Shown here piece after piece: positions 52,889 to 61,882 of a stretch of 64,000 nt of DNA. The notes below the pieces were generated by a model. The model saw nothing but the letters and a program-made list of their open reading frames with translations, made no database searches and was not told the origin of the DNA. Position numbers and translations under genes: made by a program. How positions within the stretch are numbered: the first letter of the stretch is position 1; the number at the start of each line of letters is the position of its first letter. The DNA comes from JAAURS01 sp031362245 (lineage in GTDB: Bacteria > Cyanobacteriota > Cyanobacteriia > Thermosynechococcales > Thermosynechococcaceae). Where the stretch lies: contig JANLSD010000014.1 in NCBI GenBank assembly GCA_031362245.1, positions 1 to 64,000 of the forward strand. The letters are read 5' to 3'.

Positions 52889-53053
52889 GATGCCGAGAAG
52901 TTTCGTGGCAAAAAAGATGAGTAGAAAGAAACTCTCTGATGGTAAAAAATCCTATCCTTATGGCTAAAAACTTAAGTTTTTGAGGTTATTTCAACGCTAT
53001 TCGATCTTTTTCTTCTATGATGTCCCCATTGTTATGTAGATTCAGGTTTCTTT

Positions 53054-53536
53054 ATGACAGTCTCTTACACCCCCGATGAGTTATCTAAAGTGGCTGGAGC
53101 TGTAATGGTGAGCGGTATCGCTGTTGCAATGGTGGACGCGGGCATTGTATCTTCCGCGATCGAGGCTGTTGCTTTGGGCAAGGAGGTTGCGGGTGCGGCA
53201 ACTAAGTACCCCAATAATGCTGTCATCCAGGCGCTGTTTTCTGAGGAGGCAGCTAAGGCACTTCAGGCTAATCCGGCTTCTCGGGTTGAAGTGAAGCCAG
53301 CGGAGATGATGTCCGATACTGCGGTAGATACGGCGATCTCCAAAATCGCCGAAGCGCTCACCCTGCTAAATGCCAAGGCAACGGCGGATGAGGTACGGGA
53401 ATATAAGGAGTTTTTGTATGCCTGCTGCGATCGCGTGGCAAATGCGGCGGGGAGTGGCTTGTTTGGGTCGGGCAATCCAAAGGTGAGCGATACGGAAGCG
53501 GTTGCTCTAGCTAAAATCAAAGCTGCTTTAGCTTAG
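53054..53536 (+). CDS. Conserved cyanobacterial protein of unknown function
   Basis: The 160-aa soluble, Ala-rich helical protein shows PDELSKVAGAVMVSGIAVAM, an apparent repeated SAIEAVALGKEVAG region and a C-terminal YACCDRVANAAGSGLFGSG motif with two cysteines. I have no family name for it. It follows the EF-G-like gene by 165 bases on the same strand. Confidence 0.6.
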   Translation: MTVSYTPDELSKVAGAVMVSGIAVAMVDAGIVSSAIEAVALGKEVAGAATKYPNNAVIQALFSEEAAKALQANPASRVEVKPAEMMSDTAVDTAISKIAEALTLLNAKATADEVREYKEFLYACCDRVANAAGSGLFGSGNPKVSDTEAVALAKIKAALA

Positions 53537-53567
53537 TTAGTTTTTAAAGGTCTCTAAAATAAATTGT

Positions 53568-53912
53568 ATGAATAAGATCAAATTCTTTCTAACCCTTGGT
53601 GTCGTTGGTTTCTTGGCTGTAGTTGTGGGTACTTTTCTGTTGACGGCAGGACGAACGGTAGGCCAGTCCTTGTTTGGTCGAGGGTTTGCTGAAGGTCAGT
53701 TGAAAGATTATGTAGCTGCTGTGCTGAAGCAGGATATTAATGGGCTGAAGTGTCAGTCGGTTGATTCTGATAGCAATGGGTATGTCTCTTGTGATTACAC
53801 TACTGTTAGCCAGCCTAATAACCCACGCTCTATTGAATGCGCGGCGTGGGGATTGGATGGTTTCTTGAATAAAGGCTGTAAAACGCGGTTGCCAAATTTT
53901 GGTAATCAGTAA
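53568..53912 (+). CDS. Small membrane-anchored protein, unknown function
   Basis: The 114-aa product has one N-terminal membrane helix (FFLTLGVVGFLAVVVGTFLL) and a short outer domain with three or four cysteines (LKCQSVDSD, VSCDYTTV, IECAAWG, KGCKTRLP). Disulfide-stabilised folding outside the membrane is plausible. It starts 31 bases after the preceding gene and may share its transcript. Confidence 0.6.
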   Translation: MNKIKFFLTLGVVGFLAVVVGTFLLTAGRTVGQSLFGRGFAEGQLKDYVAAVLKQDINGLKCQSVDSDSNGYVSCDYTTVSQPNNPRSIECAAWGLDGFLNKGCKTRLPNFGNQ

Positions 53913-54388
53913 GGGTTTCTATGGTGGATAGATCTCCGTCACCTTGTACTAGCGAGATCGCTTGAAGAATATTTTCAGAACTGAGCTTTGGGGAAGCCAA
54001 GCTCAATTCTTTGAGTCTCACAGTCATATGGTGTTGTCTGACAACTGCGAATTTACTCTGGCATGGATTTAACCGAACAGTATTTCGAGTGGAGCAGTTG
54101 AAGGAATAAATAATCGATTAAAGCTAATTAAACGTTCAGGATATGGTTTTAGAAACCTTCCCATTTTTCGTTTGCGATGCTTGATATGCTGGCATCTTAG
54201 TATTAGCTAGGTATATTCTAGCCAGAAGAGCCGTAATTTTTGGCTCTTCTGGATTCTCTATGCTGGTTTTCTGGGCTTAAAGAGTTTTCAAGGCTTTCAG
54301 CCCTGGCACATAGTACCAAAATGTTTACTATGAACATTTGCATACGGAATTCTATAGAGCCAAAGCTCTCTGCACCATTAATCCATAA
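53913..54388. other. Intergenic region between convergent genes
   Basis: On the minus strand a short frame from ATG 54027 (LKELSLASPKLSSENILQ) reads protein-like, but it continues as the shadow of the plus-strand gene and has no ribosome site; it may be a gene remnant. GTTGTC-T-GACAAC at 54033-54045 is a perfect short palindrome just before that ATG. The rest, apart from the hairpin at 54222, shows no signal. Confidence 0.35.
54222..54252. terminator. Perfect 11-bp hairpin between convergent genes
   Basis: CCAGAAGAGCC (54222-54232) and GGCTCTTCTGG (54242-54252) pair perfectly around GTAATTTTT. No T run follows on the right, but its position between the convergent genes suits a transcription stop. 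Confidence 0.5.
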
Positions 54389-56731
54389 CTAACTCAGATT
54401 CGCATGGCGTAGTGTCAGAGCATTTGTGACCACGCTGACTGAGCTAAAGGCCATTAAGGCTGCTGCCATTGCAGGATTCAGCAAAATCCCAAAAGCAGGT
54501 AAAAAGAAACCTGCGGCAAGGGGAATACCTATCACGTTATAGCCCAGCGCCCAAAATAAATTTTGTTGAATTGTCCGAAACGTTGCTTTGCTTAGTTTCA
54601 GCGCACGGCTTACATCTCCCAATCGCGGAGCCTCCTGCGTGAGCTGACTGTGCATCAAAACAATTTGCGCCGTCTCGATCGCCACATCCGTCCCAGAACT
54701 CAGCGCAATTCCCACATCTGCCTGAACTAACGCAGGGGCATCGTTAATACCATCTCCCACCATGCCTACTGTTCTGCCTTCTGCTTGCAACGCAGCAATC
54801 ACCTTCGCCTTATCCGTGGGAGATACCGCAGCATAAATTTCCTCAGAACTTAGCCCCAACGATCGCCCAATCGACTCCGCCGTTGTACGCCGATCGCCCG
54901 TCAACATCAGTACCTTTAGCTTTTGCTGCCGCAGAGAAGCGATCGCCCCCTTCGCATCCACCCGCACCGGATCCTGAAGCGCAATACCGCCCTCATATCG
55001 TCCGTTCACTGAGAGAAAAACAACGCTATTTCCTTGGGCAGCGAAGGTTTCAGATTGGTGGCGATCGCCCGCTTCCACCTCAACGCCCTGCCCTTCCAGC
55101 CAATCCAAACTTCCCAAACATAGGGTATTACCATCCACCACTCCAGACAGGCCAGACCCAGGATAAGACATCCACTCGGTAACGCTGAGCCGCTCTAATT
55201 GCAATTCAGTTGCTTTGCCAATAATGGCCTCTGCAAAAGGATGCTGGGCATTGGTTTCTAAACTTGCGGCAAGCTGGATGAGTTGTTCCGGGGTTTCTAG
55301 TGCCTGTGCTATCGCGCTCAGCCAATAGGTCGCTACGACCGGATTGCCCGTTGTCAGGGTTCCGGTTTTATCAAACACAATTGTATCGAGATGATGAACG
55401 GCCTCTAAAACATCACCGCCTCGAATCAGCAGCCCTTGTTCTGCACCCAAACTAGTCCCCACCACAATGGCAGTGGGCGTTGCCAACCCCAACGCACAGG
55501 GACAGGCCACCACTAAAACGGCGATCGCCAATTTCAAACTCAGCAATAGCCCCAAATAATCTGAGTTCAGGTTGGGATGCATAGCATGGGTTGCAACCGC
55601 AGCGTGCAATACCTCAGGCCAGAGGTGGGTTCCAATCAAGGCCCAGAACAGGAAAGTTAGCGTGGCGATCGCCATTACGCCATAGACAAAATAGCCTGAA
55701 ACCCTATCTGCCAGCCGTTGAATGGGTGCCTTGCGCGCTTGAGCGGTTTCCACACACTGAATAATTTGCGCCAGTGCCGTTTCAGAACCCGTGCGGGTTG
55801 CTTCTATCACCACCGCTGCCGACTGATTCAGGGTGCCTGCCATGACGCGATCGCCCACGCCTTTCTCCACGGGCAACGATTCCCCCGTCAGCATTGCTTC
55901 GTTCACCGAAGACTGTCCGGTAGTGATGACCCCATCTACTGGAAATTTGTCCCCAGGCAACACCTGAAGGAATGTGCCCACTGCCACCTGTTCTACAGGA
56001 ATTGCGTTGCTTTGGATGGGGTCTTGCAAGGGATTGAGGACTTGACGGGCGATCGCAGGTTGTAAATTCAGCAGGGCTTTAAACGCCGAAGTCGCTCGTC
56101 CCCGCGCCTGTTCTTCTAAGGTGCGCCCCAGCAAGACTAGCCCCACAATCATCACCGGAGCATCAAAAAAACATTCCCATCCCGTTTGCGGAAAGACTAG
56201 CGCCACATCACTGGCAAGATAGGCCGTCCAAGCGCCTAGGCTCACCAACGTATTCATGTTGGGGATTCTGCGCCAGAGACTGAGTGCCCCATCGATCGCC
56301 ATTGCACGCCCAGGCATCAGCACAGCGATGGTGGCTAGTCCCCAGTGAAACCACAGTTCACCCAGGATTGGGATATGCAGCCCTGTAAATTCGTGCAGAT
56401 GCCCAATCAGAGACAGTGACACTAAAACAATGGCTAAGCCAATTTGCCACAGGCGCTGAACAATTGCGATTTGCGGGTCAGGATCCTGTGTTTTGGAAGG
56501 CTGTGGGGATTCAACTTGGGTGGGGAAGCCGAGGTTGGTTAGGGCGATCGCCAATCCGCTGGCAGAGATGGTTTCGGCTTGATAGGCGATCGTGGCTTTT
56601 TCTGTGACCAAGTTCACCGAAGCAGAGATTACACCCTGCTTTTGGCCTAGTGCTTTTTCCACTGCCTGCACACAGCCCGCACACTTCATGCCCTGGACAC
56701 GCAAGATCGCCTGATCGAGTTGAATCGCCAC
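54389..56731 (-). CDS. Copper-transporting P-type ATPase
   Basis: The 780-aa P1B-type ATPase starts with an HMA domain, GMKCAGC (Cys 17 and Cys 20). It has the ion-pathway motif VACPCALGLATPTA near 407, the phosphorylated DKTGTLTTGNP near 452, QHPFAEAI and MVGDGINDAPALVQADVG. CPC and a single CxxC point to Cu(I), as in cyanobacterial CtaA or PacS; I cannot decide which. CtaA imports copper and PacS feeds the thylakoid lumen. No copper regulator gene is adjacent. Confidence 0.93.
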   Translation of the reverse strand: MAIQLDQAILRVQGMKCAGCVQAVEKALGQKQGVISASVNLVTEKATIAYQAETISASGLAIALTNLGFPTQVESPQPSKTQDPDPQIAIVQRLWQIGLAIVLVSLSLIGHLHEFTGLHIPILGELWFHWGLATIAVLMPGRAMAIDGALSLWRRIPNMNTLVSLGAWTAYLASDVALVFPQTGWECFFDAPVMIVGLVLLGRTLEEQARGRATSAFKALLNLQPAIARQVLNPLQDPIQSNAIPVEQVAVGTFLQVLPGDKFPVDGVITTGQSSVNEAMLTGESLPVEKGVGDRVMAGTLNQSAAVVIEATRTGSETALAQIIQCVETAQARKAPIQRLADRVSGYFVYGVMAIATLTFLFWALIGTHLWPEVLHAAVATHAMHPNLNSDYLGLLLSLKLAIAVLVVACPCALGLATPTAIVVGTSLGAEQGLLIRGGDVLEAVHHLDTIVFDKTGTLTTGNPVVATYWLSAIAQALETPEQLIQLAASLETNAQHPFAEAIIGKATELQLERLSVTEWMSYPGSGLSGVVDGNTLCLGSLDWLEGQGVEVEAGDRHQSETFAAQGNSVVFLSVNGRYEGGIALQDPVRVDAKGAIASLRQQKLKVLMLTGDRRTTAESIGRSLGLSSEEIYAAVSPTDKAKVIAALQAEGRTVGMVGDGINDAPALVQADVGIALSSGTDVAIETAQIVLMHSQLTQEAPRLGDVSRALKLSKATFRTIQQNLFWALGYNVIGIPLAAGFFLPAFGILLNPAMAAALMAFSSVSVVTNALTLRHANLS

Positions 56732-57051
56732 GTAAATGAGTCCTTGATATCAAGCCGTTCCTTCTCTGTTGTAGACCATAAACTCCAATCGCAGCCGTAG
56801 AACGGTATCGTTACCATCCGCTCCGAAATCAGTCTATCGGCAATAATGCTAAAAAATGGACTGAATCAGGCAATTAATAAATGAGAATAGTGTCATTAAG
56901 ATGCTTTTTGGGCAGCTTGTCCCGCCTAAAATCGTTTGAAACCCTCATTTCTTCTAGGTTGAGCAATTACCTTTCCTGAAATTACGATCGACAAAGCGAT
57001 CATTTTTACGTATCATAACTGGTGTATCTGTTCAGCAATAAGGTTCACTGC
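56732..57051. other. Divergent intergenic region between the copper ATPase and the methyltransferase
   Basis: No gene is visible. It must hold promoters in both directions. TATCAT near 57011, 42 bases before the methyltransferase ATG, is a possible -10 box with no clear -35. No copper-box palindrome is apparent to me. Confidence 0.35.
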
Positions 57052-58317
57052 ATGGCAAGACCGATCGCAATCGATCTATTCGCAGGGGCTGGAGGACTTG
57101 GACTCGGGTTTGAACAGGCAGGCTTTGATATTGTCGCCGCAGTTGAAATTGACCCGATTCACTGCGCCACACACAAATTCAACTTCCCGAACTGCGTGAC
57201 GATTTGTAAAAGCGTCATTGATGTAACGGGTGATGAGTTGCGTCGCCGCGCGGGGATTGGTAGCCGCGACCTTGACGTTATAATCGGTGGCCCACCCTGT
57301 CAAGGGTTTTCCCTGATGGGGAAGCGAGCGCTTGACGACACTCGAAACCAGCTTGTCTTTCACTATGTCCGTCTTGTAATGGAACTGAAGCCAAAATACT
57401 TCGTGTTTGAGAACGTGAAGGGTTTAACCATCGGAAAGCATCGTCGTTTCCTGCAAGAGATTATTGAGGCATTTGGTAAAGGTGGCTATGATGTTGTCGC
57501 TGACTACAGGGTTCTAAATGCTAAGGATTATTCTGTTCCGCAAGACCGCCGCCGCTTGTTTCTGCTAGGCACACGAGCTGGGTTGAAATTGCCGACATAC
57601 CCCCAACCCACAGGGCAAACAACCGTTGGCGAAGCGATTGGGGATATTCCTGAGGCAGAATCCTTTCCAGACTTATGGGAACGCGACTGGACGGCAACAA
57701 AGTTAGGCAAACCATCTTCTTATGCCGCAATGCTGAGGGGTAAAACGGATGACCCACAAAACTTTGGCTATCGTCGGCGATATAACGCCAAATTGCTAAC
57801 GTGTTCGCGTCTGACCAATCACTCATCACTATCACGCCAACGCTTTGCTGATACTGCGCCCAATGATGTAGAACCTATCAGTCGTTTTAAGAAGCTTGCC
57901 CTAAACGGCATCTGCAATACGTTGCGGGCAGGCACAGCAAGCGATCGCGGTGCATTCACTTCGCCACGCCCTATTCATCCCACGAGTGCAAGGGTTATAA
58001 CGGTTCGTGAGGCGGCGCGACTACACTCTTACCCTGACTGGTTTCGATTTCATTCGACCAAGTGGCATGGATTTCGGCAAATTGGCAATAGTGTGCCACC
58101 ATTGCTTGCTCGTGCTGTTGGTGGAGAGATTATGAAGGTCTTGCGGAAGAAGCCCCAGAAGCCCGATGAGTTAATAGACCTTACTGACGAGAGCCTGATT
58201 GGAATTTCGATGTCTGATGCTGCCGCCATGTTTGGTGTGTCTAATTCCGTGATAGCGCCTCGGACACGCGTACCACGACCACTGGAAGAACCTAAAGAAA
58301 GTGTGCTTCATCGCTGA
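57052..58317 (+). CDS. DNA (cytosine-5) methyltransferase, orphan
   Basis: From ATG 57052 the product is 421 aa (10 shorter than the longest frame). All C5 methylase motifs are present: I, DLFAGAGGLGLGFEQAG; IV, GGPPCQGFS with the nucleophile Cys near 83; VI, FVFENVKGL; VIII, QDRRRLFLLG; X, QIGNSVPPLLARAVG. About 70 residues follow motif X, ending in a helix-turn-helix-like stretch (ISMSDAAAMFGVSNSVI). No restriction gene is adjacent, so it may be a solitary methylase or lost its partner. The recognition sequence cannot be told from the sequence. Confidence 0.92.
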   Translation: MARPIAIDLFAGAGGLGLGFEQAGFDIVAAVEIDPIHCATHKFNFPNCVTICKSVIDVTGDELRRRAGIGSRDLDVIIGGPPCQGFSLMGKRALDDTRNQLVFHYVRLVMELKPKYFVFENVKGLTIGKHRRFLQEIIEAFGKGGYDVVADYRVLNAKDYSVPQDRRRLFLLGTRAGLKLPTYPQPTGQTTVGEAIGDIPEAESFPDLWERDWTATKLGKPSSYAAMLRGKTDDPQNFGYRRRYNAKLLTCSRLTNHSSLSRQRFADTAPNDVEPISRFKKLALNGICNTLRAGTASDRGAFTSPRPIHPTSARVITVREAARLHSYPDWFRFHSTKWHGFRQIGNSVPPLLARAVGGEIMKVLRKKPQKPDELIDLTDESLIGISMSDAAAMFGVSNSVIAPRTRVPRPLEEPKESVLHR

Positions 58318-58366
58318 TCAAGCAAAAGCTCAGAACCGCTATGATCAGTTAATAGGTTCAAATCGA

Positions 58367-58535
58367 ATGCTCCTGTGGATTCTAGTCACCGATCATCTTT
58401 CCTTTGCTACAAAGAGGGCACCCAGTTGTTGAGCAACGCATTCGCAACATCAGCGTTGACGATATCGCCATAACAATCATCTCTGCTGAAGAGTAACTTT
58501 ACGGCAGACTCAACCTGATCGGACGCGCCAAAAGG
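58367..58535 (+). pseudogene. VapC (PIN-domain toxin) fragment, dead
   Basis: ATG 58367 begins LLWILVTDHLSF, in which the first catalytic Asp of the usual LDTDHLS is Val. One extra T near 58393 shifts the frame; in the next frame LLQRGHPVVEQRIRNIS, then DIAITIISAEE and TAA replacing the Gln codon can be read, followed by LYGRLNLIGRAK. A frameshift, a nonsense codon and a lost active-site Asp show decay. No vapB partner is visible upstream. Confidence 0.75.
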
Positions 58536-58575
58536 CATGTGCCCCCCTACAACGCGGTAACAAATTCACCAAAAT

Positions 58576-59913
58576 CTAGGTGGTATATTCGGCGTTGATT
58601 TTGACGTAGTCGTAGCTTAGATCACAACCCCAAGCAGTACCCGTTCCTTTGCCATCTCCAATGGAAAGCGTTACTAAGATGGGCTGTTCTATATGTTGAA
58701 CAACTCCTTCGCGGCTGAAAGGCAGATTTTTCCCTTCTGTAGAAATGGCTAAATCATTTCTGTTTGCCGTTGCTACAACATCTTTGGGCAGGCTACTTTG
58801 TTCAGCGGTTTGCTTGAGATAGGCGATCGCCGCCCCCCTATCAAATTCCTTTGGCGTGCCATTTTCCATTAACAAAAAGTCGCCCAGCCGAATCGTCAGC
58901 TTCTGTTCGCTAAAGGGCACTCCAGCCCGACCTGCTGCGGCTGCAATCCTTCCCCAGTTGGGGTCACGTCCAAACACGGCTGATTTGAACAGCATGGAAC
59001 CTGCAATAGTGCGAGCGACCTGTCGGGCCGACTTATCATCCGTTGCGCCACTCACCTGTACTTCAACCAAGCAGGTGGAGCCTTCTCCATCCCGCGCAAT
59101 CCGTTTTGCTAGGTAGGCGCAAACTTCCGTAAGCATGCCTTCTAATAGCTCAGCCTCGGGTCCCATCTCCGTAATGGCGGGGGTGCGAGATTGCCCGTTG
59201 GCAAGGGCCAAAACCATATCGTTGGTGCTGGTGTCACCATCCACCGTGATTTGGTTGAAGCTGCGGTCTACAGCACGGCTGAGCATTTGCTGCCATAGGT
59301 GAGGCGATACGCCAGCATCGCAGGTAATAAACCCTAGGAGCGTTGCCATGTTGGGGTGAATCATCCCAGACCCTTTGGCAATGCCGCCGATGCGAATGGG
59401 GCGATCGCCAATCATGGACTCTAGGGCAATACTTTTGGTCACCAAATCCGTCGTAATAATCGAACCCGCTGCGCGATCGCCACCGTCGGGGGAAAGGTCG
59501 CTAATGAGCGGGGCGATCGCCGTCCGTATTTTCTCCATTGGGATCTGTTTCCCAATCACACCCGTGGAGGCAATCAACACCTGCTCTGGCGCAATATCGA
59601 GGGCATTACCAATTAACTCCGCTTTTTCGCGTACCGCAGCCCAGCCCTGTTCCCCTGTGCCTGCATTGGCCTGTCCTGCATTACAGAGCATGGCCTGAGC
59701 CGTGGGCTTGATTTGTAAACATTGACGGCAGTAGTCCACACAGGCTGCCCGCACTTGGTTGAGGGTGAAGACCCCAGCGGCGATCGCAGGGACATCGGAG
59801 ACTATCAGCGCCAAATCTGGCAACCCCGAAGGTTTTAGCCCTGCGGCAATCCCCGCTGCTCGAAAGCCCTTTGGCGCGGTCACATTACCAGAAACAACCT
59901 GCCAGTCTGCCAT
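58576..59913 (-). CDS. argJ: Glutamate N-acetyltransferase / amino-acid acetyltransferase
   Basis: The 445-aa ArgJ recycles acetyl groups between acetylornithine and glutamate and also makes acetylglutamate from acetyl-CoA. Signatures include APKGFRAAGIAAGLK, GVFTLNQVRAACV, the self-cleavage site NMATLLGFITCDAG with the nucleophile Thr, and DGDTSTNDMVLALANG. The final EYTT tail is somewhat short but complete. Standing alone on this strand, it serves the same arginine pathway as argF at 32494. Confidence 0.95.
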   Translation of the reverse strand: MADWQVVSGNVTAPKGFRAAGIAAGLKPSGLPDLALIVSDVPAIAAGVFTLNQVRAACVDYCRQCLQIKPTAQAMLCNAGQANAGTGEQGWAAVREKAELIGNALDIAPEQVLIASTGVIGKQIPMEKIRTAIAPLISDLSPDGGDRAAGSIITTDLVTKSIALESMIGDRPIRIGGIAKGSGMIHPNMATLLGFITCDAGVSPHLWQQMLSRAVDRSFNQITVDGDTSTNDMVLALANGQSRTPAITEMGPEAELLEGMLTEVCAYLAKRIARDGEGSTCLVEVQVSGATDDKSARQVARTIAGSMLFKSAVFGRDPNWGRIAAAAGRAGVPFSEQKLTIRLGDFLLMENGTPKEFDRGAAIAYLKQTAEQSSLPKDVVATANRNDLAISTEGKNLPFSREGVVQHIEQPILVTLSIGDGKGTGTAWGCDLSYDYVKINAEYTT

Positions 59914-60057
59914 GAAAACTCCTCTCGGGGCACAATTTGCATCAGACCCTCATCTTAATGCGCCACAGGAGTTGCTTCAAGGGGCTTTAGCCTTGATTTT
60001 ATACCTCGAACCTGATCCCCTAGGTTCAACGCTTTGTACTATGGAAAGAGTGAATCA

Positions 60058-61005
60058 ATGGTTTTTGTTCCCATGACCTCTGCCACCCCTACATCTATTG
60101 GTTTAGCCTCTCGCTTGGTCAATGGCGTCTTGGCGATCGCCCCCATTGCCAATCTCCTCAAGCATCAGGCACGTTCCATGATGATCAAACGTGCTGAATC
60201 GATTGGCGTGCAGTGGACACAAGAAGCAGAAGCCCTGAGAGCACAGGGGGACGAAACCTGGAATATTGCACTGGCAAACATTAAAGATCCAGACTTGGTT
60301 TACCCCAACTATTATCTTCAGCCGTTCCACGCCTACAAAACCGGAAACCTAAGCTGGCAAGCCGCCACTGAAGTCGAAGTCGCTGCCTACGCGGCCCATG
60401 CGCGAATCTGGTCAGATACAGGCTCCAAGGCAGGTGATGCCCGCCTGCGAGAAAGTTTCCACACGCAGCTTCAGGCGCAAATCCCCACTGCACCCGAAAC
60501 CATTTTAGATTTGGGCTGTAGTGTAGGTATGAGTACCTTTGCCCTGCAAGATACTTACCCAAATGCCGCTGTGACAGGGCTAGATTTGTCGCCTTACTTT
60601 TTGGCGATCGCCCAGTATCGTACCCAGCAAACCCAGCGATCAGTTGAGTGGGTGCATGCCGCAGCAGAGGCTACGCCCTTTCCAGACCAGAGCTTTGACC
60701 TGGTTTCCACTTGTTTGATGTGTCATGAACTGCCACAAGAGGCTACGCAAGCAATTCTTAAAGAAGCACATCGCCTGCTGAAACCAGGTGGACACCTCGC
60801 CATTATGGATATGAATCCTCAGTCCGAGGTGTTTGCTAAACTGCCACCTTATGTTTTTACGCTCCTCAAAAGTACAGAACCATATTTGGATGAGTACTTC
60901 ACCTTCAACATGGAACAATCAATGGTGGAGGCTGGATTCAATCAACCTTTTGTAACGCGTAACAGCCCACGCCATCGTACTTTTATTGCCGCGCCCCGTG
61001 TCTAA
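60058..61005 (+). CDS. Class I SAM-dependent methyltransferase
   Basis: The preferred start is ATG 60058 (GAAAGAG upstream), giving 315 aa. The Rossmann-type SAM site is ILDLGCSVGMSTFALQ near residue 155, followed by VTGLDLSPYFLAIAQ, AAAEATPFPDQSFDLV and ALLKPGGHLAIMDMNP-like AHRLLKPGGHLAIMDMN. The first 130 residues form a helical region that binds a substrate or membrane. The UbiE-like core suggests methylation of a small lipid-like molecule; no substrate is assignable. Confidence 0.85.
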   Translation: MVFVPMTSATPTSIGLASRLVNGVLAIAPIANLLKHQARSMMIKRAESIGVQWTQEAEALRAQGDETWNIALANIKDPDLVYPNYYLQPFHAYKTGNLSWQAATEVEVAAYAAHARIWSDTGSKAGDARLRESFHTQLQAQIPTAPETILDLGCSVGMSTFALQDTYPNAAVTGLDLSPYFLAIAQYRTQQTQRSVEWVHAAAEATPFPDQSFDLVSTCLMCHELPQEATQAILKEAHRLLKPGGHLAIMDMNPQSEVFAKLPPYVFTLLKSTEPYLDEYFTFNMEQSMVEAGFNQPFVTRNSPRHRTFIAAPRV

Positions 61006-61012
61006 TGGATTG

Positions 61013-61609
61013 CTATTTCATATAGCGGAACTTAATTTGAACGACAGAAGGTGTATTGGAAACCTTAAACTTCGTGTCATCAAAGCTAGGGGCACTAAAA
61101 CCGATCTCAGGATTATTAGAAAATCCAAACCCTTCTTCTGGAATCCCAAATGCGCCCTTATTTAATTTTGAATCGCTATTGGCATCATGAAATGCCGTAA
61201 TGGCGTAATTTCCGGGCTTGAGATTTAGATCTCCAAGCATGATGGACGTGCCTTTGGTAGAAGCAGGCGCACAGCGTTTGACCACAAAATCAGGACTCGT
61301 GGCCTTGGGGAAATCCGTAGGGCCAGAGAACAGACTTAAGCAAACTTGTCCCTGAGCATCCCTCACGCCATCAAACTTGACTTCTAATCCAGGACTAGGG
61401 GCGGCTACTGTGGCAGCAGGTTGAGCGACCTTGTCAATAGGCTTAGAGACGAGAGGCTTAGCGACAAAAGGCTTAAGGGGTTTGATCGAACGAGTGGGCA
61501 AGGTGGGTTTACGGCTGGGTTCAGCATGAAGTGGCTGCAAAAGAAAAGAATTAGCGGCAATTGATGCGCCCAAAATTCCCGCAAAGCAACCCAGCAGTTT
61601 ATAGTTCAT
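61013..61609 (-). CDS. DUF2141 domain secreted protein
   Basis: The 198-aa product has a signal peptide (residues about 1-29), a basic Pro/Lys linker (RSIKPLKPFVAKPLVSKPID) and a C-terminal DUF2141 beta domain: GQVCLSLFSGPTDFPKA, LNLKPGNYAITAFHDANSDS, then FGIPEEGFGFSNNPEIGFSA. DUF2141 domains are small outer-membrane or periplasmic beta sandwiches of unknown role. It is convergent with the methyltransferase. Confidence 0.85.
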   Translation of the reverse strand: MNYKLLGCFAGILGASIAANSFLLQPLHAEPSRKPTLPTRSIKPLKPFVAKPLVSKPIDKVAQPAATVAAPSPGLEVKFDGVRDAQGQVCLSLFSGPTDFPKATSPDFVVKRCAPASTKGTSIMLGDLNLKPGNYAITAFHDANSDSKLNKGAFGIPEEGFGFSNNPEIGFSAPSFDDTKFKVSNTPSVVQIKFRYMK

Positions 61610-61882
61610 AATTCCTCAAATAGCTTCATAGATAGAATTGACGCGATCGCCCCTAGATTGAGTTCCCCACCGCTTTCCAATACTGTGGATTGCCCTACCC
61701 AAGGCTGTATCGAGAATGTACCTGCACAGACTATAACTCTTGCAGAATATATTGTGTAGGGGCTAGGAATATTCTTCATCCAAACGCATACTGAGAGCGC
61801 TTTAATTCGCATACTGTGGATTAAACTGAAACCAGATGGGACTTTTAGCGCGTCAATTGGGTCAAACTCTTAGCCATTTTTT

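Noticed and set aside
54222..54252. Strong T-rich terminator for the gene at 53568
   Set aside because: The stem is perfect, but no T run follows on the right and 300 bases separate it from the gene, so I list it only as a probable stop.
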